Source of the DNA: Lactobacillus hominis DSM 23910 = CRBIP 24.179
GTDB taxonomy: Bacteria > Bacillota > Bacilli > Lactobacillales > Lactobacillaceae
Reading direction: 5' to 3'
DNA: 64,000 bases
Assembly (NCBI RefSeq): GCF_000296835.1
Contig: NZ_CAKE01000004.1
Span: forward strand, 54,999 to 118,998
Under the pieces are notes generated by a model that made no database searches, had not been told where the DNA came from, and saw nothing but the letters and a program-made list of their open reading frames with translations. The position numbers and the translations under genes are program-made. Every line of letters starts with the position of its first letter. Position 1 is the stretch's first letter. Of this stretch, positions 26,512 to 34,449 are shown piece by piece.

Positions 26512-26586
26512 AAGCCTATAGTTCAATTGGTAGAACGCTCTACTATTACTGAAGTAGATATGAGGGTTCGAATCCCTTTAGGCTTA
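26512..26586 (+). tRNA. tRNA with an enlarged anticodon loop (identity uncertain)
   Basis: Perfect 7-bp acceptor (AAGCCTA / TAGGCTT), 4-bp D stem (GTTC / GAAC) with GGTA in the loop, and a T arm GAGGG-TTCGAAT-CCCTT. The anticodon arm is odd: the best fold is a 6-bp stem (26539-26544 with 26553-26558) around an 8-base loop ATTACTGA, about three bases more than the standard 5+7 arm. Reading after the second T gives ACT; a four-base reading gives TACT. CCA is not encoded. It may be a functional odd tRNA, a decoy or a decaying gene. Confidence 0.75.
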
Positions 26587-27289
26587 TAGGATGCTTGCAC
26601 ATAAGCACATCAAATTTAACAAGAGAAAGAAGGAATCTCCTCTTTGTCCGTGTTATCCGCTGTGCAAGTATCCATTTTTATGGTGACGCTGGTGCAACGG
26701 GGACTGATAATCCCTCCAGCAATACTTCTTTCAAAAAGCCTACAGTTGCGTAAATAAGGCTGCTACCTTTTTTATTCAATTGAATCCCGGCGGTAATTCG
26801 CAAGGACAGAGTGAAAGAAAGCTCTTAGGGGAGAAGCAAGGAAAGGCGCATCATTGACTTAAAGCAAGCGCGGAATTGGGCAAATCAGAAGGACGAATTG
26901 TGATGTTTCGGTTACAAGTAAGTCCTCCGTAGCAAACAGATAGATTATCTATGTCTATTTGGAACCAAGCGTGCCGTTCGAAAGAACGATAGTAAGAATG
27001 CCTACTGATCTTGAAGTCTGGTAACAGACCATAAAGTTCCAGCGTTGTGCGAGTAGCTCAAACGGTCAGTTTTTTTAATATGAATATTACAGAAAAATAT
27101 TACAATTAAAAGTATTCGTATATCGGGTGAAAGTTAGGGAGTAACCAGTCTCCGCTCTATCCTTAGAAAGCGCATGTCAGCTCACAGGTCGCTCTTGTGG
27201 GTACGAGATATGTTGATAGTAGCTTAATAAAGTCATGATGTAAGTCATCAGAGTCCTAATAAGACTCCACCATTATTTTGGCGATGTGG

Positions 27290-27361
27290 TCCAGTAGCAA
27301 CGACAGCGGACTGTAAATCCGCCACCGAAAGGTTTCAGAGGTGCAAGTCCTTTCGTCGCCA
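27290..27361 (+). tRNA. tRNA-Tyr (GTA), atypical elbow
   Basis: Acceptor GGCGATG / CGTCGCC (one G-U), perfect anticodon stem GCGGA / TCCGC with loop CTGTAAA giving anticodon GTA, and a 14-base variable arm with CC-GAAA-GG, as in bacterial tRNA-Tyr. The T arm is AGAGG-TGCAAGT-CCTTT: the base at position 55 is G instead of T, and the D loop (AGTAGCAAC) lacks the usual GG, so the normal D-T loop contact is absent. CCA is not encoded. It sits within the structured RNA region. Confidence 0.8.
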
Positions 27362-27998
27362 TACGCTTGAATACCTGCGGGTCTGAATGATGTGCACTAT
27401 AAGTTCGGAGAAAAAGTATTCTAGTTTTGCATATTTAACGAATAGAAATATGCTGTGAAATAGTTCTTAATCAAAACTATTTGACAGATTGGTAGCAATC
27501 AACGGTTGCGAGGTGGTTCGATTCCACCTGTTGCTATAGTAGTTGATCTTTCGAGAGCTTTACAACTAAGTAAAAAGAAAGCGAGAATATGCGGAATTGG
27601 TAATTCGTATATTCATACCAAGTTAGTCACGGTGATCCGTGCATTTTGAAGGTAGTACAGGTGTACATCAAGTTGCCTTAGCTTGGTTTAGGTTCGATAC
27701 CTTATATCTTCTTAGAGGAGTGTAGCCATTCCGACTAATGGCTACGTGCCGTGATCCATCGTGGTTTAGTCGCACGGAGAAGGTCAGAGTTAAGATTCTC
27801 TTTGATGGTAGCCCTCATGTGTAGAGATTGCCGACTACAAAATCTTTGCACCGGTAGCAAGTGGTGCCAGAGCATACACATCACATCACTTGCTATCATA
27901 CAAGCTAGACTTAATTGACACTGCAAAAATAAAATATTTTTATGTTTGTTCAATTGATTAGACATCTTTTTTTCGGTCTAGCCTCAAATTCAATCATG

Positions 27999-28024
27999 AG
28001 CTCGGCTTTAGGCTGGGCTTTTTT
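27999..28024 (+). terminator. Intrinsic terminator of the structured RNA region
   Basis: 8-bp stem AGCTCGGC / GCTGGGCT with loop TTTAG followed by six T. It marks the likely 3' end of the noncoding transcript and overlaps the apparent N-terminus of the next frame, showing that the gene starts later. Confidence 0.82.
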
Positions 28025-28049
28025 CATACAAAAAGGGAGAACGTACGTT

Positions 28050-28184
28050 TTGACATCTACATTAACTGCAATCTGGCCTTTTACGGTCGCAATCTTTAAT
28101 ATATGGGCTATTTTTTACGCAATTAGAATTGGACTAACAGCAATTGTATGTCTGCTCAAGTTAATTAATGGCATTTTGAAATAA
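28050..28184 (+). CDS. Small membrane protein
   Basis: 44 residues from TTG 28050, preceded by AAAGGGAG, with one or two membrane helices (IWPFTVAIFNIWAIFYAIRI, LTAIVCLLKLI). The frame is open to 27942, but that part overlaps the terminator and lacks a ribosome site. Function unknown. Confidence 0.5.
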   Translation: MTSTLTAIWPFTVAIFNIWAIFYAIRIGLTAIVCLLKLINGILK

Positions 28185-28202
28185 GCACAAAGGAAGAATA
28201 AA

Positions 28203-28634
28203 TTGAAAAAACAAACAAAAGCCTACATTGAAGCACTTTTAGAAGATTATCCACATTACAGTATGTACAAAGCACAAAGAGAATTTGAGCTAAGACATCC
28301 CTATCAAGAACGAGATGAAAATGTAGGGGGAGGTAAAGCTCAATTCAAGAAAAACGATGCTGTAGATAGAATGCTGATTACTATTGACGAGGATAAGCGT
28401 TTAAACAGCTTATGGCGTGAACACTTTGCTATTCAAGTATGTTTTGAAGAAGCTACAGAAGATGTTCAAAAAATCGTTAAGTATCTATTCTTTACTGATG
28501 CTAAAGTGCGCAAGTATTACTCAATTAGAGAATTAGCAGAAGACAATAAATTAAGCTGTAGTTCAGCCACAGCATATCGTGAATTTAATCAGTTTCTCGA
28601 GGAAGTGGCTATTGAACTAGGATTACATGTTTAG
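28203..28634 (+). CDS. ArpU family phage transcriptional regulator
   Basis: 143 residues from TTG 28203 (AGGAAGA upstream). ArpU-type proteins activate late transcription in Gram-positive phages. The C-terminal sigma-like HTH is visible (YYSIRELAEDNKLSCSSATAYREF, about 101-124), and the N-terminus is helical. Its place just before the late and packaging half of the genome fits this job. Confidence 0.8.
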   Translation: MKKQTKAYIEALLEDYPHYSMYKAQREFELRHPYQERDENVGGGKAQFKKNDAVDRMLITIDEDKRLNSLWREHFAIQVCFEEATEDVQKIVKYLFFTDAKVRKYYSIRELAEDNKLSCSSATAYREFNQFLEEVAIELGLHV

Positions 28635-28646
28635 GGAGGTGCTTAA

Positions 28647-29129
28647 ATGCGTTTTTTTATTACCAAGAATGATTTAAATAAGATAACAATTAAGCAAGAT
28701 AAAGAAATTAAGCAAGATAAAGAAATTAAGGAAAAAGATAAAAAAATATTCGAACTAAAAAGTGAAATTAAGCGGTTAAAAAAGAAGCAAGAAACTCCAA
28801 AAGAAAAAAGTTCTCTACCCAAATTTCCTGCTCCTAATATTTATCATGTTGAATTGTCTGATTATTTTGCCGAAAAGCGAGAATTAGATATTGCTACATC
28901 AAAAGACATAAAAGAATTGGACTATATAGAGAAAGTAGATGAAATATATACTTTGATACATAATAACTATTTCAACTGGACTACATGGGTTCAAGGCTTT
29001 AAAACTAAATATAATGATGGACATGTAGCGGAATATAAAGCAGTTCCAACGTTCTTTGAGGATGGCTATGTTACTAGCGCTCGGCAAATAGTAAAAAACG
29101 GTAAGTTGATTTTGGAGGAGCATAAATAA
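28647..29129 (+). CDS. Hypothetical phage protein with basic coiled coil
   Basis: 160 residues. The first 60 form a charged coiled coil built on repeats of KQDKEI. The rest (from YHVELSDYFAEKREL) is of unknown fold. GGGAGG precedes the ATG. It is directly followed by the next gene. Confidence 0.55.
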   Translation: MRFFITKNDLNKITIKQDKEIKQDKEIKEKDKKIFELKSEIKRLKKKQETPKEKSSLPKFPAPNIYHVELSDYFAEKRELDIATSKDIKELDYIEKVDEIYTLIHNNYFNWTTWVQGFKTKYNDGHVAEYKAVPTFFEDGYVTSARQIVKNGKLILEEHK

Positions 29130-29714
29130 ATGGGGCTATTTAGCAAGAAATGTAAGAAAGATGATTATGGTGGCGTATCAGATACATATATTAATAATAA
29201 AGAACTTGACCACCTTGAAATGAAAAATAAATTTTTGAATACCAAAATAAAGCTTCAGCAGCAAAAAATTGATGACTTAACATCGATTGTAAATAAGCGA
29301 TTACAAAATATGGCTTCCACCAAAGCTCAAGAAAAAATAAATAATGTTTACACTATTTATTATGATTGGGGACAAAAAGATCATTTAGCAGCCATAGATG
29401 TATCTTCGAAAAAAGAACTAAATGATTTTATTGCTTATATTGAAAGCTCAAAGAAAGCAAAAGTATTTCATCAGATTTTTAGTCATAGTAGAAGTGTTAC
29501 TAGAACATGGTCAGAAAATGAGGCAAGAAAAATAGTATATTCAGCATTCAAATGGTATGAATATTACGCTGAACCTAAGCTTTTACCGGATAACACATCC
29601 TTTTCTGTTGATGACTATAAAACTGCTGATATAGTGCTTTATCCAAACCGTATCATGATGGTGAAGCAGAAAGTAAAAGACGGCAAAGTAATAAATCCAA
29701 CTATGGCTGATTGA
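29130..29714 (+). CDS. Hypothetical phage protein
   Basis: 194 residues, with a coiled-coil part at about 35-65 (KNKFLNTKIKLQQQKIDDL) and an alpha/beta C-terminal half. The start follows the previous stop immediately, with GGAGG in the preceding coding end. No family recognised. Confidence 0.55.
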   Translation: MGLFSKKCKKDDYGGVSDTYINNKELDHLEMKNKFLNTKIKLQQQKIDDLTSIVNKRLQNMASTKAQEKINNVYTIYYDWGQKDHLAAIDVSSKKELNDFIAYIESSKKAKVFHQIFSHSRSVTRTWSENEARKIVYSAFKWYEYYAEPKLLPDNTSFSVDDYKTADIVLYPNRIMMVKQKVKDGKVINPTMAD

Positions 29715-29726
29715 TAAGGAGAAACA

Positions 29727-31433
29727 ATGTTAGAAGTATATTATTGGTATTTGCTAGTACCATGTCTTGCAATGGTGGTATTGGGATTAACTACAAAAAA
29801 ATGGGAAAGAAGCATCTGGTCTTTTATCGGTCCTGCTTTATTGGCTGCGTTTAATACATATTTCTTGCTACCATCTAAGAATCTGTTGAGTATTATTGGT
29901 GGTAATTTCTTTTATACGTTAATTTTTGGCATAATTTATTGGATTATCTACACTGTTAGCGACGATTCATATAATGACTCTGATGACCATAAAGCAATTA
30001 TCTTTTTATGCTCAGTCGTTCCAGTAGTACTTTGTTTTTTAATCTGGATTGGTGGAGCTTTGCATTCGTCTATGTCAGTAAGACCAACCTATGACTCAAT
30101 CAGCAAAGAATATTCAAAGTCAACTGAGGCACCAACATTTAAGCGTGGAGAAACACCTATTGCATTGTCGCCTGTAACAGTGCTTAACAGGGTGCGTAAG
30201 AGCGCTTCAGATATTCCGCATAGCCAGTACTATTCAGTATCCAAGAACGTTCAGGCGCAATATTATAAGGGTAAGCCGGTATATGTGATCCCAATTGAAT
30301 ATAATGGATTCTTTGAAATGCGTAATGCTAAAACAATACCAGGGTATTTCATTATTGATGCCACAAAGCAAAATGCTACGCCTAAGTTTGTAAAACAGCC
30401 TTATAAATATGCTACTAGTGCTTATTTCAATAGAGATGCTAGCCGTCAAATTTATAGAAAAGCTAATAGCTGGTTATCTTTAGGCGCTCCACAATTAGAA
30501 ATTAACGATAATGGTAAACCATATTGGGTACAAACCGTTTATAAATCGGAGTTTTTAAGTCATAGAGTTAACTTTGAAAAGCTCCATGTAGCTGTATTGG
30601 ATGCTCAAACAGGCGACGTTAAGATTTACTCATTAAAAGGGATGCCTAAATTCATTGATGAGGGTATTACCACTGAAACAGCCGATCTAATCAACAGAGA
30701 CTTCGGTAAATATAAGCACGGCTTCTGGAATGCTCATTTTGGTAAAACAGATGTAATTAAACCTACTGGAAATGGCGTAGAAGATGGAGTAACTTCAATC
30801 TTTAATAGAGATGGCTCAATTTCTTACTTCACTGATTTCACTACAGATAAGACTGGCTCTGATAGTGCTATGGGCTATTCAATGATTAATGCTCGTACCG
30901 GTAAATTAACTTACTATAAGGCAAGTAATTTGATGGATAGCGATGGTGCAATTCATAATGCTAACCAAGATTACAAAGCTCAACAATGGAAAGCTAATAT
31001 GCCAGTGTTATACAACATCAACGGCAATCCTACATGGGTTATGACCATTTTAGATTCAACGCATGCAATTAGAGGATACTATTACTTAAACGCATCAGAT
31101 CAAAGTATTTACGCTCAGGGAACTACTCCAATTAGTGCGTTAGATGATTATAGACAAGCGTTAGTAAATAACGGGGGAGTTAATAGCAATACAGCTAAAG
31201 CATCCTTCAAGAGGGTAACTGGTGTGGTAGACCGAGTAGCAATTGTTTCAAGTAAGAATAAGGCTATGTTTACGCTAAAAGGTAGCAATACCATTTACAC
31301 GGTTAATACTAATGATTATGATTTTGCCAACTTAATTAGACCTGGAGATCAATTATCTTTTAAAGCTAGTGTGATTAATGGTAAATCAATTGGTAATATC
31401 TCAAGCTTAGAAAATAAGACATTGAAAAATTAA
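29727..31433 (+). CDS. Large membrane-anchored protein of unknown function
   Basis: 568 residues. Four membrane helices lie in the first 115 residues, followed by a long, probably extracytoplasmic, beta-rich region with repeated strand patterns (PVYVIPIEYNGFF, YWVQTVYKSEFL, TWVMTILDSTHAIRGYYYLN) and a final OB-like part (VTGVVDRVAIVSSKNKAMFTL). The repeated units recall PepSY-like folds, but this is by eye. It is large for a phage early/middle gene and may alter the envelope of the lysogen. Confidence 0.55.
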   Translation: MLEVYYWYLLVPCLAMVVLGLTTKKWERSIWSFIGPALLAAFNTYFLLPSKNLLSIIGGNFFYTLIFGIIYWIIYTVSDDSYNDSDDHKAIIFLCSVVPVVLCFLIWIGGALHSSMSVRPTYDSISKEYSKSTEAPTFKRGETPIALSPVTVLNRVRKSASDIPHSQYYSVSKNVQAQYYKGKPVYVIPIEYNGFFEMRNAKTIPGYFIIDATKQNATPKFVKQPYKYATSAYFNRDASRQIYRKANSWLSLGAPQLEINDNGKPYWVQTVYKSEFLSHRVNFEKLHVAVLDAQTGDVKIYSLKGMPKFIDEGITTETADLINRDFGKYKHGFWNAHFGKTDVIKPTGNGVEDGVTSIFNRDGSISYFTDFTTDKTGSDSAMGYSMINARTGKLTYYKASNLMDSDGAIHNANQDYKAQQWKANMPVLYNINGNPTWVMTILDSTHAIRGYYYLNASDQSIYAQGTTPISALDDYRQALVNNGGVNSNTAKASFKRVTGVVDRVAIVSSKNKAMFTLKGSNTIYTVNTNDYDFANLIRPGDQLSFKASVINGKSIGNISSLENKTLKN

Positions 31434-31447
31434 CGGGGGCTATTTTT

Positions 31448-32020
31448 ATGTCAGAAGAAAAAGAAACTCAAAGCAAAAGTATCGAAGAAGAAGCCAAGAA
31501 AATAGACGATGCTAAGAAAGTTCTATTAAAGCAAACAATTATGCATTGCAGAGCATCTGCTTATGATTCTTTAGCTGTATTAGCTTTGAAATACGGTGGC
31601 AAAGTAATAAAGGTCAAAACTAAAGACGAAACATTTTATGCCCTCTCTCATGGAATGGACTTTACTAAAAAACGCATAGATAGTTTTATTAAATTAGCTC
31701 GACTAAATACTGATTATATGAATTTTGTTACGGGCATTTTTAATGAGAGGATTATAGATAAGTTTCGTTTTAACAATTTTAGGGGTAATTTTATAGATCC
31801 AAGTAATTGGATAAAAGATAGATCTAATAACTATTCTGTGCCTGTTAAATATAAGGCTTATCCTAAAGTTATTAAATTGTATGATATTGTTTCAGCCGAA
31901 TTAATTTATGATTTGGCAAAAGATGCTAAAAGGCAGAGTAGAATCTTAAGTAATGATAACTTTGAAAAAATAAGCCAAATATTTATAGGTATGCGTTTTA
32001 GCTCTGAAATGTTGTGCTGA
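31448..32020 (+). CDS. Hypothetical phage protein
   Basis: 190 residues; acidic helical start, then alpha/beta. The ATG is preceded by AACGGGGGCTATTTTT, the first of several G-run leader elements in this region. Function unknown. Confidence 0.5.
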   Translation: MSEEKETQSKSIEEEAKKIDDAKKVLLKQTIMHCRASAYDSLAVLALKYGGKVIKVKTKDETFYALSHGMDFTKKRIDSFIKLARLNTDYMNFVTGIFNERIIDKFRFNNFRGNFIDPSNWIKDRSNNYSVPVKYKAYPKVIKLYDIVSAELIYDLAKDAKRQSRILSNDNFEKISQIFIGMRFSSEMLC

Positions 32021-32140
32021 GAGAGCAATTATACAGTCTTTAAAATTTGATTAGGTCAATAATTAATCGAACTAGTTAATTGCTACCGGACAGGCAGAAA
32101 AGAAATAATCGCTAAAGAGAAAAATAGTGGGGATGTATTT

Positions 32141-32308
32141 GTGGAAAGTACATGGATATATTTTTGGTGTGGCTGTTTATTCGTTGGACTATTTTTTAAT
32201 ATTCAAAACATTTTAGATGTTTGTGGTGCAAAATTCAGGTACAAGCTTATTATTTATGTCTTGTATGGCATCATTTGGTACTGGATTTGTTCACGGATAC
32301 TTATTTAA
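32141..32308 (+). CDS. Small membrane protein
   Basis: 55 residues from GTG 32141 (GGGGA 7 bases upstream), with two hydrophobic segments (WIYFWCGCLFVGLFF and LIIYVLYGIIWYWICS). The 120 bases before it hold no other gene. Function unknown. Confidence 0.45.
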   Translation: MESTWIYFWCGCLFVGLFFNIQNILDVCGAKFRYKLIIYVLYGIIWYWICSRILI

Positions 32309-32323
32309 ATGGGGGATATTAAA

Positions 32324-32530
32324 TTGAATATAAAAAACGCTTTGATTGCTAATATTGATGATTTAGAAAATGATAATGCGACTGTTATGAATGCTGATGC
32401 TGGAGGAGATATAGGGAAGTTGGATGTGTACCTTGATGATTTAAGAAATGAAATAATTATCACAGGTTCAAGTCTTGAAATCCTTAAAAAGCCCGCTCAT
32501 GTAATTCCAGAAAGAGATTTTAAAAAGTAA
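32324..32530 (+). CDS. Small hypothetical protein
   Basis: 68 residues, acidic. TTG 32324 is preferred because GGGGGA lies 7 bases upstream; the ATG at 32309 starts inside that sequence and has no site of its own. It is followed at once by an AAAAAAGCATGCTTTTTT palindrome. Confidence 0.45.
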   Translation: MNIKNALIANIDDLENDNATVMNADAGGDIGKLDVYLDDLRNEIIITGSSLEILKKPAHVIPERDFKK

Positions 32531-32562
32531 AAAAAGCATGCTTTTTTAGTAGGGAGTAATAA

Positions 32563-32757
32563 ATGAAAGAAATAGCTAGTATATCGAAAAATGGTTGCGT
32601 AAGAGCTTATGGCTTTTATAATAGCTTCTATCTTGAAGTGCCCCAAGAATATGTAGATAAGTTTATGAGTGTTCGCGAGAAAGAAAATGGCAAAAAAACT
32701 GATGGATTTTTTATCATTAATGATGATTTAGGAATTTTTGCTTATAAATCAAGATAA
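32563..32757 (+). CDS. Small hypothetical protein
   Basis: 64 residues (KEIASISKNGCVRAYGFYNS, FFIINDDLGIFAYKS), beta-rich. GGGAG precedes the ATG. Its stop is followed by a variant palindrome (AGCATTCT core). Function unknown. Confidence 0.45.
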   Translation: MKEIASISKNGCVRAYGFYNSFYLEVPQEYVDKFMSVREKENGKKTDGFFIINDDLGIFAYKSR

Positions 32758-32774
32758 AAAAGCATTCTTTTTTA

Positions 32775-32940
32775 AACGGGGGGGAGTATTTTTATTTTTG
32801 AAAAAATACCGTGCTTAATTTTTATAGGGGGTATTTTCTCACCGAGGAGTAATTTTTCTAAGCCCCTTAAATTTTGATGGGGGCTATTTTTGTCAGCTTA
32901 AAAATTAATAGGGGGGATATTTTTGAACGGGGGAGTACTT
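32775..32940 (+). repeat. Array of G-run / TATTTTT elements
   Basis: Five runs of five to seven G, each followed within a few bases by TATTTT or TACTTTT, occur at about 32778, 32827, 32880, 32912 and 32929. Matching single copies precede the genes at 31448 and 38050. They look like duplicated leader/ribosome-site units, most without a gene behind them now. Confidence 0.65.
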
Positions 32941-33210
32941 TTGACAAAACCTAACATTTCTTTTTTGAATGTCACATATAAAGCAATAGACAAAGAGATA
33001 GACAACAAAGAACAAGCATTTTTATGCAAGCTTGCTTTTGATAATGCATACGATAAGATAAGATTACTGTCTGTAAAAGCTGGTCATTGCTGGTTATGTG
33101 CTTTTCGTGATTTATACAGAAAAGAGTATGAGCCTTACTTGCCATACAAGGAAGTAAATGTCTATAGCTTGCATCCCCCTGTTAAAATTGATGTATTGCG
33201 CTGTATTTGA
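32941..33210 (+). CDS. Hypothetical phage protein
   Basis: 89 residues from TTG 32941 (GGGGGAG 7 bases upstream), helical, with a HCWLC pair. It overlaps the next frame by about 20 bases or more. The two may be parts of one broken gene, because the next frame continues a plausible chain (AVFDRAMHFNDDMDF) with no good start. Confidence 0.45.
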   Translation: MTKPNISFLNVTYKAIDKEIDNKEQAFLCKLAFDNAYDKIRLLSVKAGHCWLCAFRDLYRKEYEPYLPYKEVNVYSLHPPVKIDVLRCI

Positions 33211-33595
33211 TCGTGCAATGCATTTCAATGATGATATGGACTTTATAATGTCGCCTTATGGTTGGCACTATCATTTCAAATGGAAAGATTACGACATAGA
33301 ATTCCAATATCCTAAATGTATTTGTGGTAAAGATTTAATTAAGGAGTTGCAAGAAGTGGCGAAGAGGATTAAAACTAAAAGGCCGATTGAAAAGCTTAAA
33401 AAGGATAAACCCAACTTTTCACAATTTAAAGCAAGTAAATCAATAATTGATATGATCCATGAAAGAGCAAAAAGGTTGAAACAATCGATTGATATGATTA
33501 GTGAAGCTCTTTCACAGATAAAGATGTCTAGTAGCTTAAACAATGCTAGTAGCAAAAAGAGAATGCAATATATAAAAAAAGAAACTAGGAGCTAA
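33191..33595 (+). CDS. Hypothetical phage protein
   Basis: 134 residues from ATG 33191, or 125 from ATG 33218; neither has a clear ribosome site. It contains YPKCICGK and a Lys-rich helical C-terminus. It may be the 3' part of the preceding gene after a small indel near 33195. Function unknown. Confidence 0.4.
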   Translation: MYCAVFDRAMHFNDDMDFIMSPYGWHYHFKWKDYDIEFQYPKCICGKDLIKELQEVAKRIKTKRPIEKLKKDKPNFSQFKASKSIIDMIHERAKRLKQSIDMISEALSQIKMSSSLNNASSKKRMQYIKKETRS

Positions 33596-33598
33596 ATA

Positions 33599-33871
33599 AT
33601 GCAATATAACATGTTTTTATCTGGCGCTGTTGCTAAGGCTTGGCGTCAACTAGGGATGCCTGGCAAGTTGAGAGAACAGTACGACTATAAACCACAAGTG
33701 ATTTGGTATAACTACACGGCTGGTAATAACAAGATGGTATTTTTCTTTGATGCGTATATGGACCCTTGCGAAGTAAGTAATAAGATCATTGAGGCTACTT
33801 ATATTGCGTCAGAAAATGTTATTGCTATTGATATTTACAATTTAGAAAGTCATAACAGCTATAAACTATAA
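33599..33871 (+). CDS. Hypothetical phage protein
   Basis: 90 residues, aromatic-rich (YDYKPQVIWYNYTAGNNKM). TAGGAGC lies upstream. It is the last gene before a long intergenic region with palindromes and promoters. Function unknown. Confidence 0.5.
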   Translation: MQYNMFLSGAVAKAWRQLGMPGKLREQYDYKPQVIWYNYTAGNNKMVFFFDAYMDPCEVSNKIIEATYIASENVIAIDIYNLESHNSYKL

Positions 33872-33884
33872 AAATTTAACAAAA

Positions 33885-34036
33885 CTAAAAAAGCATGCTT
33901 TTTCAAAGGGACAAAAGCCAAAAAAAGCATGCTTTTTCAATACACAAGCAAAATTTTTCTAAAAAAAGCATGCTTTTTCAAAATAAAAACGAAAAAAACA
34001 AAAATTTTCAAAAGTAAAAAAAGCATGCTTTTTTAA
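33885..34036. repeat. Four copies of an AAAAAGCATGCTTTTT palindrome
   Basis: GCATGC cores at 33893, 33927, 33968 and 34023, each flanked by at least five A and five T, in 150 bases with no gene. A fifth copy is at about 32531 and a variant at about 32757. Each is a perfect 16-base palindrome. They could be weak terminators (short stem, CATG loop) or protein-binding sites arranged like a centromere or enhancer. Confidence 0.8.
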
Positions 34037-34182
34037 AGAGGGCCTATATAGGCAAAATTAGCCAAAAATCGACATTTTTCTTTTTTTACATCATCAAAAA
34101 TTAAAAAAATATTAAAACTCGTATAGATATGCATATAGTTTTAGACCAATTTTGAAAATGCATTTTTAGCTAAAAATAGTGC

Positions 34183-34270
34183 TTGACTTCCCTATAATAC
34201 CGCTCTATATTTAAGCTGTTCTCACGTGAGACGGAACACGGGCGGAATGTTCAAAAACTAAAAACCGTAT
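34183..34270 (+). promoter_or_regulatory. Promoter and leader element, diverged copy
   Basis: TTGACT and TATATT with 17 bases between (34183-34211), then a leader with CGTG-AGACGGAA-CACG and ATGTTCAAAAACT, words shared with the three leaders to the right. No gene follows directly; the next element begins 65 bases later. The preceding stretch from 34037 is very AT-rich without other signals. Confidence 0.6.
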
Positions 34271-34334
34271 ATCTAATATTTTCAATATTTAATGTGATTT
34301 TTATTTTCAGCGAAAATAAAATTCAAAAAAAGTA

Positions 34335-34449
34335 TTGACAATCCGTTATAACGGATTTATGATATATGTGTAAGTTGAAAGAGGAAAAAGATGCGGGAAC
34401 ATCTTAAATTTCAACTTAAAGGAAAACACAAGAAAAAGAGGTTTTTAAA
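34335..34449 (+). promoter_or_regulatory. Promoter-operator with structured leader, copy 1
   Basis: TTGACA (34335) and TATGAT (34358) are spaced by 17 bases, and 16 of those form the perfect palindrome ATCCGTTATAACGGAT, a likely repressor site. The leader then folds AAGTTGAAA with TTTCAACTT around a hairpin AGATG-CGGGAA-CATCT, followed by GGAAAACACAAG and an AGAGG ribosome site. The same design recurs at 35089 and 35889. Confidence 0.8.

Larger units (their letters stand above)
26589..28024 (+). ncRNA. Large structured noncoding RNA, candidate GOLLD/ROOL class
   Basis: About 1.4 kb without a credible protein gene. It is packed with perfect or near-perfect hairpins: 26589-26601 with 26661-26673 (13 bp), 26975-26988 (GAAA loop), 27016-27029 (GTAA loop), 27181-27201, 27236-27250, 27251-27267, 27585-27614, 27628-27641, 27723-27744 and 27853-27866 with 27884-27897 (14 bp). 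Two T-arm-like modules (TTCGATT at about 27517, TTCGATA at about 27692) and a tRNA-Tyr are embedded. It ends at an intrinsic terminator. GNRA loops, size, prophage setting and tRNA neighbours fit the giant GOLLD and ROOL RNAs. The class is an inference. Confidence 0.6.

Noticed and set aside
26681..26760. tRNA-Ile (GAT) like segment
   Set aside because: A good anticodon arm with loop CTGATAA is visible at 26699-26715, but no matching acceptor or T arm follows; it fits better as a hairpin of the large RNA.
27648..27712. Short tRNA-like fold (GAAGGTA / TATCTTC with TTCGATA arm)
   Set aside because: Only about 65 bases, a minimal D arm and G instead of T at position 33; not called as a tRNA, kept as a module of the structured RNA.
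27942..28049. Longer start for the small membrane protein (ATG 27942 or 27995)
   Set aside because: That segment overlaps a strong intrinsic terminator and has no ribosome site; TTG 28050 has one.
32529..34036. GCATGC palindromes as ordinary terminators
   Set aside because: The palindromes have no proper loop and only 5-6 bp, four lie in tandem away from any gene end, so a plain terminator role is not supported.
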